Source of the DNA: Mucilaginibacter galii
GTDB lineage: Bacteria > Bacteroidota > Bacteroidia > Sphingobacteriales > Sphingobacteriaceae
NCBI RefSeq assembly: GCF_014635825.1
Contig: NZ_BMDO01000005.1
Coordinates: forward strand, 248,001-312,000
Reading direction: 5' to 3'
Length of the DNA: 64,000 nucleotides
The notes under the pieces were generated by a model. The model was not told the origin of the DNA, searched no databases, and saw nothing but the letters and a program-made list of their open reading frames with translations. Shown piece after piece: positions 18,093-25,946 of this stretch. Each line of letters opens with the position of its first letter. Within the stretch, counting starts at the first letter, position 1. The translations under genes were made by a program, and so were the position numbers.

Positions 18093-18467
18093 TTATTGCT
18101 CTTCGTCGGGCTGGCGTGGTTCTTTGCTTATTTTATCAAAGATCTTGTCCATACGTTCTACGTACTCATTGGTATCATCCACAAAAAATTCAAGCTGAGG
18201 TATAACCCTTACCTGGTCTTTAATACGGGCGCCTAATTTATAACGAATTTCGTTGGCGTGCGATTTTACAATTTGCAACGACTGCTGCACATTAACATTA
18301 TTAAAAAAGCTCAAAAACACCCGGGCAATAGCCAGATCGGGCGTTACACGAACTTTAGTTATGGTAACCAGCGTGTTGGGTAAGTAATTCATCCCTTCAC
18401 GCTGAAATATAGCGGCCAGGTCTTGTTGTAAAACACCGGCAAATTTTTGTTGACGTTTTGATTCCAT
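18093..18467 (-). CDS. rbfA: Ribosome-binding factor RbfA
   Basis: Small KH-fold protein (124 residues) that binds the 30S subunit and helps mature the 5' end of 16S rRNA, especially in the cold. Sequence MESKRQQKFAGVLQQDLA, then TITKVRVTPDLAIARVFLS and the C-terminal PQLEFFVDDTNEYVERMDKI match the family; VTPDLxxAxVxLS is the usual RbfA motif. It is encoded apart from nusA-infB and coupled to the M23 peptidase gene downstream (1 bp). Confidence 0.95.
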   Translation of the reverse strand: MESKRQQKFAGVLQQDLAAIFQREGMNYLPNTLVTITKVRVTPDLAIARVFLSFFNNVNVQQSLQIVKSHANEIRYKLGARIKDQVRVIPQLEFFVDDTNEYVERMDKIFDKISKEPRQPDEEQ

Positions 18468-18582
18468 AATGTTTATTTAAGGAAGGTGAAAGGTTAATGT
18501 AAAAAGCTTAAAACAGTTAATTGGTTTGCTCGCCAGCTTGTTTTTGACGTGCTGTTAACTATTAAAGCGTTGTATTAACCTA

Positions 18583-18951
18583 TTAATTGCATAAGTCTTG
18601 CGGTATTTCTTTGGTAATTTTTAATACTTTTTTTACTACCAGAGTGCTGTCATATTCCGAACCCATGCCATCATCTTTTGATGCTATTTTGTTGCCCTCT
18701 ACTTCAATGTAAACAGGCTCGTAAGGTTTCTCAAAATTCATTTGACTGTATTTGAGCTCTAATTGCGCCGAACTATCGGCCACCCAATATTCATGAGGGT
18801 CATCGCAGTTCTTAAATGATTTTGACTCCGGGCCAAAGCTGTACAAACCCTTAAAAACCTGGGGCGAGTCCCCCTTTTTTTCATTGCGGTTGCAGGAGCA
18901 GCAAAACACTACCAACAGCATCAATCCAAATTTCGAAGCGTTATACCACAT
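18583..18951 (-). CDS. Predicted lipoprotein, possibly NlpE-like
   Basis: 122 residues with a signal peptide ending VVFCCSC, Cys20 being a plausible lipidation site. The mature part contains FKGLYSFGPESKSFKNC, YWVADSSAQLELKY and EPVYIEVEGN. This layout recalls the small OB-like domain found in NlpE-type envelope-stress lipoproteins, but the resemblance is only by eye. The gene lies between the LolC/E-type permease gene (9 bp upstream) and rbfA, so it is probably co-transcribed with the permease. Confidence 0.6.
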   Translation of the reverse strand: MWYNASKFGLMLLVVFCCSCNRNEKKGDSPQVFKGLYSFGPESKSFKNCDDPHEYWVADSSAQLELKYSQMNFEKPYEPVYIEVEGNKIASKDDGMGSEYDSTLVVKKVLKITKEIPQDLCN

Positions 18952-18960
18952 GCTGCAAAT

Positions 18961-20187
18961 TTATAAATCCTGTTTAATTTCGTCTAACCCTTTTATGCTT
19001 AATCGCGCGCTGATGCCCGATGCAATAACAGCGATACCCGTTACGGTGAAAAACACCAGGAAAAAGTCTGATACCTGCATATCTACCGGGTAGGCATCAA
19101 TCACCATCATTTGTCCGCCCATTTTTACCAGGCCAAACTGCTGCTGCAATACGCAAAATATGAGCCCCACAATAATACCTGCAATGCAACCTACAATAGA
19201 GATCATCATACCTTCGAAAAAGAAGATGCCTTGTATCAATGGCTTGCCGGCGCCTAAGCTGGTTAAAATAGCTATATCTTTTTTCTTATCCATCACCAGC
19301 ATGGTTAACGAGCCAATAATGTTAAATATGGCAATAATGAGCACAAAAGTGAGGATCAAGAAAGTAAACCAGCGCTCGTAATTCAGTGTTTTATAGAGTT
19401 CGGTATTTTGCTGATAGCGATCTTTCACGGTAAAAGCTTTGCCCAGTTTTTCCTGGATTGCTGCTTTCTGCTTTTCAACATTAGTGCCCGGCTTAAAATT
19501 AAGCTGAAGCGATGATACATCTTTAGGCTCGTCCAGCAAATCACGCGTGAAGCTAAGGGGGACGATAATAATGTCATCAAAATCCTGCTGGATGGAAAAC
19601 ACACCCGATACGCTGATGGGCCGCCGTACAAATTCATCTTCGGGGTTAATGGAGTTGACTACTTTACGTCGAGGCGAATAAATTTGGAGCGACGACAATT
19701 GGTCATTTATATTAACCAGTAAACTGTTTTGCACCGTGGCTCCAATAACCGCATAGGGTAATTCGTTAGCATTCAGGGTAAACGAACCACTGCGTATCGT
19801 GCTGTCCAGCTGTTTGTTCTTCAAAAAATCTTTACTTACGCCGCGTACCGTACCAATAAACTGCCGCGAGCCATAACGGATCAACGCCTTTTCCTGCAGT
19901 ACTTCCACATAAGAAAAAAGCTGGTCGTTTTTGTGCAGACTTTTAAAGTATGCCGTTCCGGGGTCGAAGGTTTTGCCTTTTACCGGTTCAATAATGAGTT
20001 CGGGCGTAAAATTATTGTACAGCGACAAAATCACCTTCTCAAACCCATTAAACACCGATAAGATAATAATTAATGCTGCACTGCCCACAAATACCCCCAG
20101 CATAGATATACCCGAAATAATGTTAATGGCATGCATCTTCTTCCTCGAAAAAAGATACCGTTGTGCTATGTAAATGGAGGTGTTCAA
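18961..20187 (-). CDS. FtsX-family ABC permease of the LolC/LolE type
   Basis: 408-residue inner-membrane protein. The N-terminus IAQRYLFSRKKMHAINIISGIS followed by a transmembrane segment is characteristic of LolC/LolE, which with LolD release lipoproteins from the inner membrane. A periplasmic domain (about 45-265) is followed by three transmembrane helices (about 270-300, 320-350, 370-400) of the FtsX fold. No LolD ATPase gene is nearby. Bacteroidota usually have one such permease acting as a homodimer, as LolF does elsewhere. It is followed at 9 bp by a lipoprotein gene. Confidence 0.85.
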   Translation of the reverse strand: MNTSIYIAQRYLFSRKKMHAINIISGISMLGVFVGSAALIIILSVFNGFEKVILSLYNNFTPELIIEPVKGKTFDPGTAYFKSLHKNDQLFSYVEVLQEKALIRYGSRQFIGTVRGVSKDFLKNKQLDSTIRSGSFTLNANELPYAVIGATVQNSLLVNINDQLSSLQIYSPRRKVVNSINPEDEFVRRPISVSGVFSIQQDFDDIIIVPLSFTRDLLDEPKDVSSLQLNFKPGTNVEKQKAAIQEKLGKAFTVKDRYQQNTELYKTLNYERWFTFLILTFVLIIAIFNIIGSLTMLVMDKKKDIAILTSLGAGKPLIQGIFFFEGMMISIVGCIAGIIVGLIFCVLQQQFGLVKMGGQMMVIDAYPVDMQVSDFFLVFFTVTGIAVIASGISARLSIKGLDEIKQDL

Positions 20188-20190
20188 ATG

Positions 20191-20225
20191 GGGTGCGGGG
20201 TTTTGAGGTGCGGGATCGGGGAGGT
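20191..20225. repeat. G-rich repeat downstream of the S23 gene (left flank)
   Basis: Contains GGTGCGGGG (20192-20200) and GAGGTGCGGG. The reverse complement CCCCGCACC occurs at 20700-20708 on the other side of the S23 gene. Confidence 0.5.
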
Positions 20226-20231
20226 ATAAGA

Positions 20232-20591
20232 TTAATTGATTTGGTCTTTGTGATACTTAATGAAGCCGGCAAGTAAAATTCTTATTCTTTTCAGCTTTTC
20301 CAACAGTATACTTAACTCTTCTTCATTAATAAAGTTTAAGTCGAGCGAAAGATACAATTGTGTTTCCAATTCAAAAGCCGAACCTCTTGCTATATACAAG
20401 AACTGCATAGAATCTTTTATAGTATTGCGGCCACATCCTTCGGCAATATTAGAAGGAATAGATATCACAGAACGCTTAATTTGTGATTGCAAGCCGTAAA
20501 CTTCCTCTTTAGGAAAGTTACGAACAATCTCATAAACCATTTTCACCAAGGCCCTTGATTCCTTCCAAACTTCTAAATCTGTAAAATTCAT
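20232..20591 (-). CDS. Four-helix bundle protein of the S23 (23S rRNA intervening sequence) family
   Basis: 119 residues, all helical. The N-terminus NFTDLEVWKESRALVKMVYE and the central segment LQSQIKRSVISIPSNIAEGCGRN are diagnostic of the S23 family (TIGR02436). It was first found within intervening sequences of 23S rRNA in spirochaetes, but is also encoded as free-standing genes across Bacteroidota. The molecular role is unknown; a nucleic-acid-binding pentamer has been proposed. The gene is flanked by G-rich inverted repeats at 20191 and 20653, in line with a hitch-hiking genetic unit. There is no rRNA here. Confidence 0.9.
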   Translation of the reverse strand: MNFTDLEVWKESRALVKMVYEIVRNFPKEEVYGLQSQIKRSVISIPSNIAEGCGRNTIKDSMQFLYIARGSAFELETQLYLSLDLNFINEEELSILLEKLKRIRILLAGFIKYHKDQIN

Positions 20592-20652
20592 TTATTATAC
20601 GTTGATCTATAAATTAATCACAAGTTCTTATAACCTTTGTCCCATTCTTAAA

Positions 20653-20727
20653 ACTTCGCTCTTTTCAACCCCGCTCCACACACATCCTTAAACCTCGCTC
20701 CCCGCACCTAAACACCCTCCGCTCCCT
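20653..20727. repeat. C-rich repeat upstream of the S23 gene (right flank)
   Basis: Several CGCTC/CCCCGC units (CCCCGCTCC, CTCGCTCCCCGCACC, CTCCGCTCCC) in inverted orientation to the left flank at 20191-20225. It reaches the end of the MBL hydrolase gene. Confidence 0.5.
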
Positions 20728-21361
20728 AAAAAAACGGATTTGTCTCCCGCTCGTAGCCGATGGTAGTTTCGGGGCCGTGGCCGGGGTATACGGTGCAGTC
20801 TTGCGGGAGGATGAATAATTTCTCTTCGATGTTTTTAAGCAGTTGGGCCTGGTTGCCTCCGGGGAGGTCGTAACGGCCTATGCTGCCTCTGAAAAGTACG
20901 TCGCCGCCGATGAGCAGGTTGTCGGCTTTATCATAGAAACACAGGTGTGCAGGGGAATGGCCGGGTGCAAATATCAATTCGAGGGTAGTGTTGCCAAAGC
21001 TAATGCTGCCGGTTTCGGGCAGGTAAACTTCGGGCAGGGGCGAAAGCTCGTAGCGGATGCCCGATTGCTGTGCCCATACCGGCGTGGCTTGCATAACGAC
21101 CAGTTCACCTTCATGAAACTGCGGCTTAAGGCCATACTGGTCGAATACAAACTTATTGCCGAGTATATGATCGATGTGGCAGTGGGTATTGAGCAATAAT
21201 ACCGGCTTTAACTGATGCTGCGTAATAAAGTTGACCACCGCGTTTTGCTCGGCAGCGGTGTACATACCGGGATCAATAATAGCGCACTCGCCGCTATTAT
21301 CATACAACAGATACGTGTTTTCCTGGTAAGGATTGTTTGGGAATGCCTGGATAGATGCCAT
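20726..21361 (-). CDS. MBL-fold metallo-hydrolase (glyoxalase II-like)
   Basis: 211 residues, cytoplasmic. The metal-binding motif THCHIDHILG (HxHxDH) plus GHSPAHLCFY, IGGDVLFRGSIGRYDLPGG and the C-terminal YPGHGPETT with its metal-ligand His match the glyoxalase II-like branch of the metallo-beta-lactamase superfamily. These hydrolyse thioesters such as S-lactoylglutathione or related low-molecular-weight thiol conjugates. It is shorter than classical GloB (about 250 residues) because it lacks the C-terminal helical substrate domain, so the true substrate is open. It is a stand-alone gene. Confidence 0.9.
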   Translation of the reverse strand: MASIQAFPNNPYQENTYLLYDNSGECAIIDPGMYTAAEQNAVVNFITQHQLKPVLLLNTHCHIDHILGNKFVFDQYGLKPQFHEGELVVMQATPVWAQQSGIRYELSPLPEVYLPETGSISFGNTTLELIFAPGHSPAHLCFYDKADNLLIGGDVLFRGSIGRYDLPGGNQAQLLKNIEEKLFILPQDCTVYPGHGPETTIGYERETNPFF

Positions 21362-21440
21362 ATGGCAAAGGTACTAAAAAGCCCTGCGGCCTTTTAAAGG
21401 GGGGTGATGAATATTTATTATTGAAATTTATAATACAACA

Positions 21441-21600
21441 GTACAAATGCTCCGTAGGAGCTGCCTGTTTGTAAAAACTAATAGGTGTAGCAATTGTACC
21501 TCGTAAGATGTTACCCTTAACTATTTGTTAGGTGTAGCACCTACGGCACAAATGTTGATCTAATATATTGGCTATAAACAGGTAGCCCTGTGGGGGTATA
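21441..21600. repeat. Nested palindromic REP-like element
   Basis: Contains GCTCCGTAGGAGCTGCCTGT on one side and, inverted, GGGCTACCTGTTTATAG on the other, with inner TAGGTGTAGCACCTA. Both arms carry smaller palindromes. It fills most of the 251-bp gap between the MBL gene and gldD, and no open frame is seen. Confidence 0.65.
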
Positions 21601-21612
21601 ATATATCCAACC

Positions 21613-22254
21613 TCATGGTAACAATCTCCCTTTAGGGGCTCCTGGAAATGTGGTGCTCCACCTGAAACTCTTGATCAGCACCGCCATATCTTTCTTTACA
21701 AAATCGAGCACTGGCTGTATAGAATCCAGTCGGGGCTGGGTGTTGAAGTAAAGAGCCCCGCGCAGGTAATGATGAGTGCTGTCGGTTAAAAAGAATTGTG
21801 CCGATGATGCTGCATTACCGTCAATGGTATAGTAAATGCCGTACACCTTGCGGTCGGGGTAACGAATGATGCCTTCATCAATAGAAGTGGCTTTCACGGT
21901 ATGTTTAAAGGCAAAAGTATGCGCATCTTCAATTAACTCGTTGAACACTTTTTTAGACGTAACGGGCTGATAGCTCAGGTGCAGGGTGCCCTTAAATTGG
22001 GGCAGCTGCAGGTTTATCCAACAGGGTTTGGCGCCTTTGGCGTTATCGGGCTCTACAATGGCATAGGTTGGATAAGTGAACGTGTAAGGGCAATCGGCCT
22101 TGTATTGGCGGTATGTTCTTTCCGGAAAATAAATACGTGCGTAGCCCCTTGGTTTAGGTGAGTAATCGGGCTCGCTGCTGCAAGCGTAAAGGCTTGTTAA
22201 GGCTATAAATAAGCCCCAAATACCAGCTATGGATTTTTTTCGCGATCGTTCCAT
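21613..22254 (-). CDS. gldD: Gliding motility lipoprotein GldD
   Basis: 213 residues from the ATG at 22252-22254; another ATG at 22263 is equally possible. A lipoprotein signal ends in LYAC. The mature sequence shows YSPKPRGYARIYFPERTYRQY, CPYTFTYP and CWINLQLPQFKGTLHLSY, typical of GldD, an envelope lipoprotein needed for gliding and type IX secretion in Flavobacterium and present even in non-gliding relatives. The gene overlaps the 3' end of aroE by 28 bp, so the two are translated together. Confidence 0.92.
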   Translation of the reverse strand: MERSRKKSIAGIWGLFIALTSLYACSSEPDYSPKPRGYARIYFPERTYRQYKADCPYTFTYPTYAIVEPDNAKGAKPCWINLQLPQFKGTLHLSYQPVTSKKVFNELIEDAHTFAFKHTVKATSIDEGIIRYPDRKVYGIYYTIDGNAASSAQFFLTDSTHHYLRGALYFNTQPRLDSIQPVLDFVKKDMAVLIKSFRWSTTFPGAPKGRLLP

Positions 22255-23027
22255 ATCTCCCATGATTTTTCGGCTTGTAATACCAGCATTTCTGCGCCAT
22301 TCTTAATTACGGCGCCTTGCTCGCGTCCTTTTTGCAGAAACAGGGTTTCTTCGGGATTGTAAATTAAATCATATAGTAAATGCCCGGGTGCTATGGCCTC
22401 GTAAGGTATATCGGGGCATTTATCAATGTTAGGCGCCATGCCTAAAATAGTAGTATTGATAATGAGCTGGTACTGCGAAATAATTTCGGGAGTAAGGTCT
22501 TTATAGGTGAGCCTGTCGCCGTCCGACTCGCGCGATACAAATCTGCTGTAAATGTTCAGTTTGCTCAGCACATGCTTTACCGCCCTCGAGGCGCCGCCCG
22601 TGCCCAATATTAAGGCCCTAACGTGCTGTGGCTGCAACAGGGGTTTTAACGACATTTCAAAGCCGTAGGCATCGGTATTAAAGCCTTCCAGCCTGAACTC
22701 TTTATCTTTGATCCCTACTTCGCCAGCAAAAGCAGCTGCAATGGGGCTTTCGGGTGTTATACGAATGCAATTTACGGCGTCTATTTCCTTAGCGTCAGGG
22801 TGCACATGATCGAGGTAATACATTACCCCTATCTTATGCGGTACGGTTACATTGAGCCCGCAAAGACCGGGATTAGCTTCCAATAGTTCGGGCAAATCGC
22901 TCAGGTTTTCGAGCTCATATAATTGATACTCGTGGTCTTCAATGTTTTCCCGCTCAAATTTTTCGGTAAAAAACTTTTTAGAAAATGAATGTGAGAGCGG
23001 ATACCCGATTAACCCGTATTGTTTCAT
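22227..23027 (-). CDS. aroE: Shikimate dehydrogenase
   Basis: Converts 3-dehydroshikimate to shikimate with NADPH in aromatic amino acid synthesis. The 266-residue product has the substrate site YPLSHSFSK, the catalytic Lys in NVTVPHK, and the NAD(P)-binding LILGTGGASRAVKHVL. The C-terminal YNPEETLFLQKGREQGA plus NGAEMLVLQAEKSWEIW are usual for the family. Its 3' end overlaps the start of gldD, and comA lies 62 bp upstream on the same strand. Confidence 0.95.
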   Translation of the reverse strand: MKQYGLIGYPLSHSFSKKFFTEKFERENIEDHEYQLYELENLSDLPELLEANPGLCGLNVTVPHKIGVMYYLDHVHPDAKEIDAVNCIRITPESPIAAAFAGEVGIKDKEFRLEGFNTDAYGFEMSLKPLLQPQHVRALILGTGGASRAVKHVLSKLNIYSRFVSRESDGDRLTYKDLTPEIISQYQLIINTTILGMAPNIDKCPDIPYEAIAPGHLLYDLIYNPEETLFLQKGREQGAVIKNGAEMLVLQAEKSWEIWNDREKNP

Positions 23028-23089
23028 GGCTACTAACGATCAATAGTTTTTGCTAAGGTGCCTATTTATCAGTTAACAGTCAATCGGTA

Positions 23090-23851
23090 TTATTGATTTA
23101 AAAAATGGTCGAAAGTATCGCTTCGTAAACCCAGGCGCAGCGTTTCCAACGGAATCATATCGGCAGGTGCAATATTGCCTAAGTTAACGTTGCTGCCCAG
23201 TAGCTTAATAAACCAAACCTGCTGTGCTTTTTGCGGTGCTTCCCATATAATGGTTTCAGCCGGTATCTGGGTCAGTATCTCATCTATCAAACCCTGCCTA
23301 ACCTCTCCCGAATCCCGGTAAATACCTACATTCCCGCTTTCGCGTGCTTCGGCAATCACCTTCCACGAGCCGGCTTCCAGTTCGGCTTTCATGAGTTGGA
23401 TCCACTTGTAAGGCGCAAAGATCTTTTGCACATCTTTAGAACCTACCTCAGATATTACTGTTACCTGCTTGCTCAACTTGCTGATGTATTCGCATTTAAT
23501 ATCGTGTTCAATAGTAATAGAGCCATCCGAAACTTCGGCATATTCCAGTTGAAAGGTATCCAGCATGCGGCAATAATCTTCGTACTGATTACGGATGATG
23601 AATGCCTCGAACAAGGTGCCGCCAAAGTATACCGGTATGCCTGCTTCGCGGTACAGTTTAAGTTTATCCTTCAAGTTAGGGGTTACGTAAGAAGTAGCCC
23701 AACCCAATTTTACAATATCTGTATAAGCACCCGATACTTCTAAAAAGTCTTCCACCTGGCGAAGGCTTAAACCTTTATCCATCACCATGGTCATGCCGCT
23801 GCTGCGGGGTTTCTCGGTGCGCTCGGGTATCTGGGTTAATGTATAATTCAT
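23090..23851 (-). CDS. Phosphosulfolactate synthase (ComA family)
   Basis: 253 residues, a TIM-barrel enzyme that adds sulfite to phosphoenolpyruvate to give phosphosulfolactate. In methanogens this is the first step to coenzyme M. Motifs visible are TMVMDKGLS, DIVKLGWATSYV, GTLFEAF, EVSDGSI and VISEVGSKD, all in the expected order. Coenzyme M synthesis is not expected in Bacteroidota, so the product may feed sulfolactate or sulfonolipid (capnine-type) metabolism; that is inference. It is followed on the same strand by aroE and gldD. No ComB or ComC gene is nearby. Confidence 0.88.
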   Translation of the reverse strand: MNYTLTQIPERTEKPRSSGMTMVMDKGLSLRQVEDFLEVSGAYTDIVKLGWATSYVTPNLKDKLKLYREAGIPVYFGGTLFEAFIIRNQYEDYCRMLDTFQLEYAEVSDGSITIEHDIKCEYISKLSKQVTVISEVGSKDVQKIFAPYKWIQLMKAELEAGSWKVIAEARESGNVGIYRDSGEVRQGLIDEILTQIPAETIIWEAPQKAQQVWFIKLLGSNVNLGNIAPADMIPLETLRLGLRSDTFDHFLNQ

Positions 23852-24035
23852 AAAATTGGCAGTTGGTTATAGACTATAACTAAAAGTTTTAATGATGCAA
23901 ATATTAGAATAATAATGAGGTTTAAAGGTGCTTTTGTGTAATATTTTGAATAAATCTAAGGTTGTATTGCTCTCAATTTACTTAATTGAAACAAAAATGT
24001 TACTACGTTCTTGATAGGGTAACAAGTGTATACAA

Positions 24036-25097
24036 ATGAATATTGATCAGAATAAAACAGAAAAGGAGCGGGACAATAGCCTGTATTTACAACGGATATT
24101 TATGGGCATTGGTGCCCTGGCATTGGTAGTTATTGTGATATTGATTATCAGGGTTGCATTTAACGTAATGCTGATGGTGTTGGCCGGTACCCTTATAGCC
24201 GTATACTTTAACGGACTTGCCGATGTAATTGAGCGCCGTACGCCTTTGGGTAGGCGTGTTTGCATGTTAATATCTGTTATAGGTACATTTTTGATCATTG
24301 GGTTGATCTTTTGGTTTATGGGTACCAAAATACAGCAACAAGTAAATGCCCTGAGCCAGGATTTTCCAAGGTTGGTTTCCAAGTTAGAAACGCAGGTAAG
24401 GCAATTGCCTATGGGTGCTAAAATGCTTGATAATGTATCGGGCGATAATTCTCAGAAAGTGATGAATACCGCGCAGAACTTCTTCCGTACCAGTTTTGGT
24501 GTACTGGGCGATATTTATATTATCATCTTCTTGGGCATCTTCTTTACGGTTAGTCCATCGCTATACAAGAACGGCATTATAAGGTTAGTACCACGTAAAG
24601 GACAACCTAAGGCCCGCGAAATAATTGACCGCCTTAGCCAGGTGCTTAAAGGCTGGCTTAAAGGGATGATACTTGCCATGATCCTTATTGCCGTACTTTC
24701 GTTCACAGGGTTAACTATTATAGGTATACCTATGGCGCTGGCACTGGCTGTAATAGCCGGAATACTCAACTTTATACCCAACTTTGGGCCTATTATGGCC
24801 ATGGTGCCCGCCGTTTTACTGGGTTTGGTTGATAGTACGCAAACAGCCATTATTGTAGCGGCGTTGTATATTCTTATTCAAACGCTGGAAAGTAACGTAA
24901 TTACGCCTACCATACAACGCCGGATGATTAACCTGCCGCCAGCCTTACTTATCATTAGTCAATTACTAATGGGTACTTTATCTGGTGCGTTAGGAATTAT
25001 ATTGGCTACGCCTACACTTGCCATTATTATGGTGCTGGTAGAAGAGCTTTACGCTAAAGAAAACAACCGGGAAGATATTGAAGCGGTGACTAACTAA
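24036..25097 (+). CDS. AI-2E family (TqsA/PerM-like) membrane permease
   Basis: 353-residue integral membrane protein with about eight hydrophobic segments. It has a pair at about 20-75, a soluble helical middle (about 85-145), then the conserved region GILNFIPNFGPIMAMVPAVLLGL (about 240-265) and LIQTLESNVITPTIQRRMINLPPALLIISQ. These are the signature of the AI-2E transporter family (PF01594), whose members export autoinducer-2 or act as Na+/H+ antiporters or peptide exporters. The substrate cannot be told from sequence. It stands alone and ends at a hairpin shared with azoR. Confidence 0.9.
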   Translation: MNIDQNKTEKERDNSLYLQRIFMGIGALALVVIVILIIRVAFNVMLMVLAGTLIAVYFNGLADVIERRTPLGRRVCMLISVIGTFLIIGLIFWFMGTKIQQQVNALSQDFPRLVSKLETQVRQLPMGAKMLDNVSGDNSQKVMNTAQNFFRTSFGVLGDIYIIIFLGIFFTVSPSLYKNGIIRLVPRKGQPKAREIIDRLSQVLKGWLKGMILAMILIAVLSFTGLTIIGIPMALALAVIAGILNFIPNFGPIMAMVPAVLLGLVDSTQTAIIVAALYILIQTLESNVITPTIQRRMINLPPALLIISQLLMGTLSGALGIILATPTLAIIMVLVEELYAKENNREDIEAVTN

Positions 25098-25118
25098 TTG
25101 TTAAAAACAATTGATAAT

Positions 25119-25156
25119 AATAACGCCGGGCAACTGGTAAGTCGACCGGCGTTATT
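25119..25156. terminator. Terminator between AI-2E permease gene and azoR
   Basis: 11-bp perfect stem AATAACGCCGG (25119-25129 with 25146-25156) with a 16-nt loop, between convergent genes. Confidence 0.75.
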
Positions 25157-25176
25157 GTAACAGAATACAGCAGGTA

Positions 25177-25773
25177 TTAGATATCTATACTATTGATGCC
25201 TTTTTCAAGTGCTGTATCTTTAAATTGAGGCATGTTTACGCCTTCAACACGGTAGGCGGTAATGTCTGTCATCCCTAAAAAGCCTAATACACTTCTCAGG
25301 TAAGGTTCGGTAAAATCATATGCTTTCATGGCGCCTTCGCTGTAAATGCCGCCTGTAGAAATGGCAAGGTAAACCTTCTTGTTCTTTACCAAGCCTTCAG
25401 GTCCGTTTTCAGTGTAACGGAAGGTGATGCCTGCACGGGCAATATGATCTATCCAGGCTTTTAGCGTAGAGTGAATGCTAAAGTTGTACATAGGCACGCC
25501 AATAACTATAGCGTCGGCATCCTGTAACTCAGCAATAGCGTCGTCAGAGTGCTTAACGGCTTCCAGCATCTCTGGTGTACGGCTTTCGGCCGGGGTAAAG
25601 AATGAGTTCAGGTGTGCTTCTTCCAGGTGAGGGAAGGGGGTTTTAATCAGGCTGTGGACCTTTACAGTACTTTCAGGATTGGCAGCCTGTAGTTTTTCTA
25701 CAATGGCGTTGCCCAGTTTTATACTGAATGATGCCTCACCACGCGGACTTGATATGAGATGTAATATTTTCAT
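25177..25773 (-). CDS. azoR: FMN-dependent NADH:quinone/azo oxidoreductase
   Basis: 198-residue flavodoxin-like enzyme that reduces quinones and azo compounds with two electrons using FMN and NADH. Motifs: LHLISSPRGEASFS (phosphate-binding loop), GVPMYNFSIHSTLKAWIDHI and STGGIYS, all typical of AzoR. The ATG at 25773 (MKILHLISS) is chosen; an upstream start at 25815 would add 14 untypical residues and run into the promoter. A -7 box and two TATCC/GGATA operator-like sites lie upstream, which suggests control by a HxlR-type redox or electrophile sensor. Confidence 0.93.
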   Translation of the reverse strand: MKILHLISSPRGEASFSIKLGNAIVEKLQAANPESTVKVHSLIKTPFPHLEEAHLNSFFTPAESRTPEMLEAVKHSDDAIAELQDADAIVIGVPMYNFSIHSTLKAWIDHIARAGITFRYTENGPEGLVKNKKVYLAISTGGIYSEGAMKAYDFTEPYLRSVLGFLGMTDITAYRVEGVNMPQFKDTALEKGINSIDI

Positions 25774-25798
25774 TTTTTTGTTGCTTTTAATGTTTAAG

Positions 25799-25806
25799 CA
25801 AACGTA
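25799..25806 (-). promoter_or_regulatory. -7 box of azoR (TACGTTTG on minus strand)
   Basis: Minus-strand TACGTTTG matches TAnnTTTG, 25 bp upstream of the azoR ATG. Confidence 0.45.
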
Positions 25807-25834
25807 AGCAACCATTGTTTCAAAAACACGCTGC

Positions 25835-25866
25835 TATCCTAAAGGAAACCGGTATCCTTTGGGATA
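25835..25866. promoter_or_regulatory. Tandem operator-like sites upstream of azoR
   Basis: TATCC-TAAA-GGAAA at 25835-25848 and TATCC-TTTG-GGATA at 25853-25866 are spaced 18 bp centre to centre. They sit just upstream of the azoR -7 box. The TATCC-N4-GGATA shape resembles sites of HxlR-family regulators that often control quinone reductase genes. Confidence 0.5.
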
Positions 25867-25902
25867 GCGTGCAAAAGAAACCTTATATAAGTACCTAACA
25901 AA

Positions 25903-25929
25903 AAGGCCAAAACTTATGGTTTTGGCCTT
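25903..25929 (-). terminator. Terminator of the TPR gene
   Basis: 11-bp stem AAGGCCAAAAC (25903-25913 with 25919-25929), 5-nt loop, followed on the minus strand by TTTTT-rich sequence. Confidence 0.85.
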
Positions 25930-25946
25930 GATACGAAGTATTTCCA

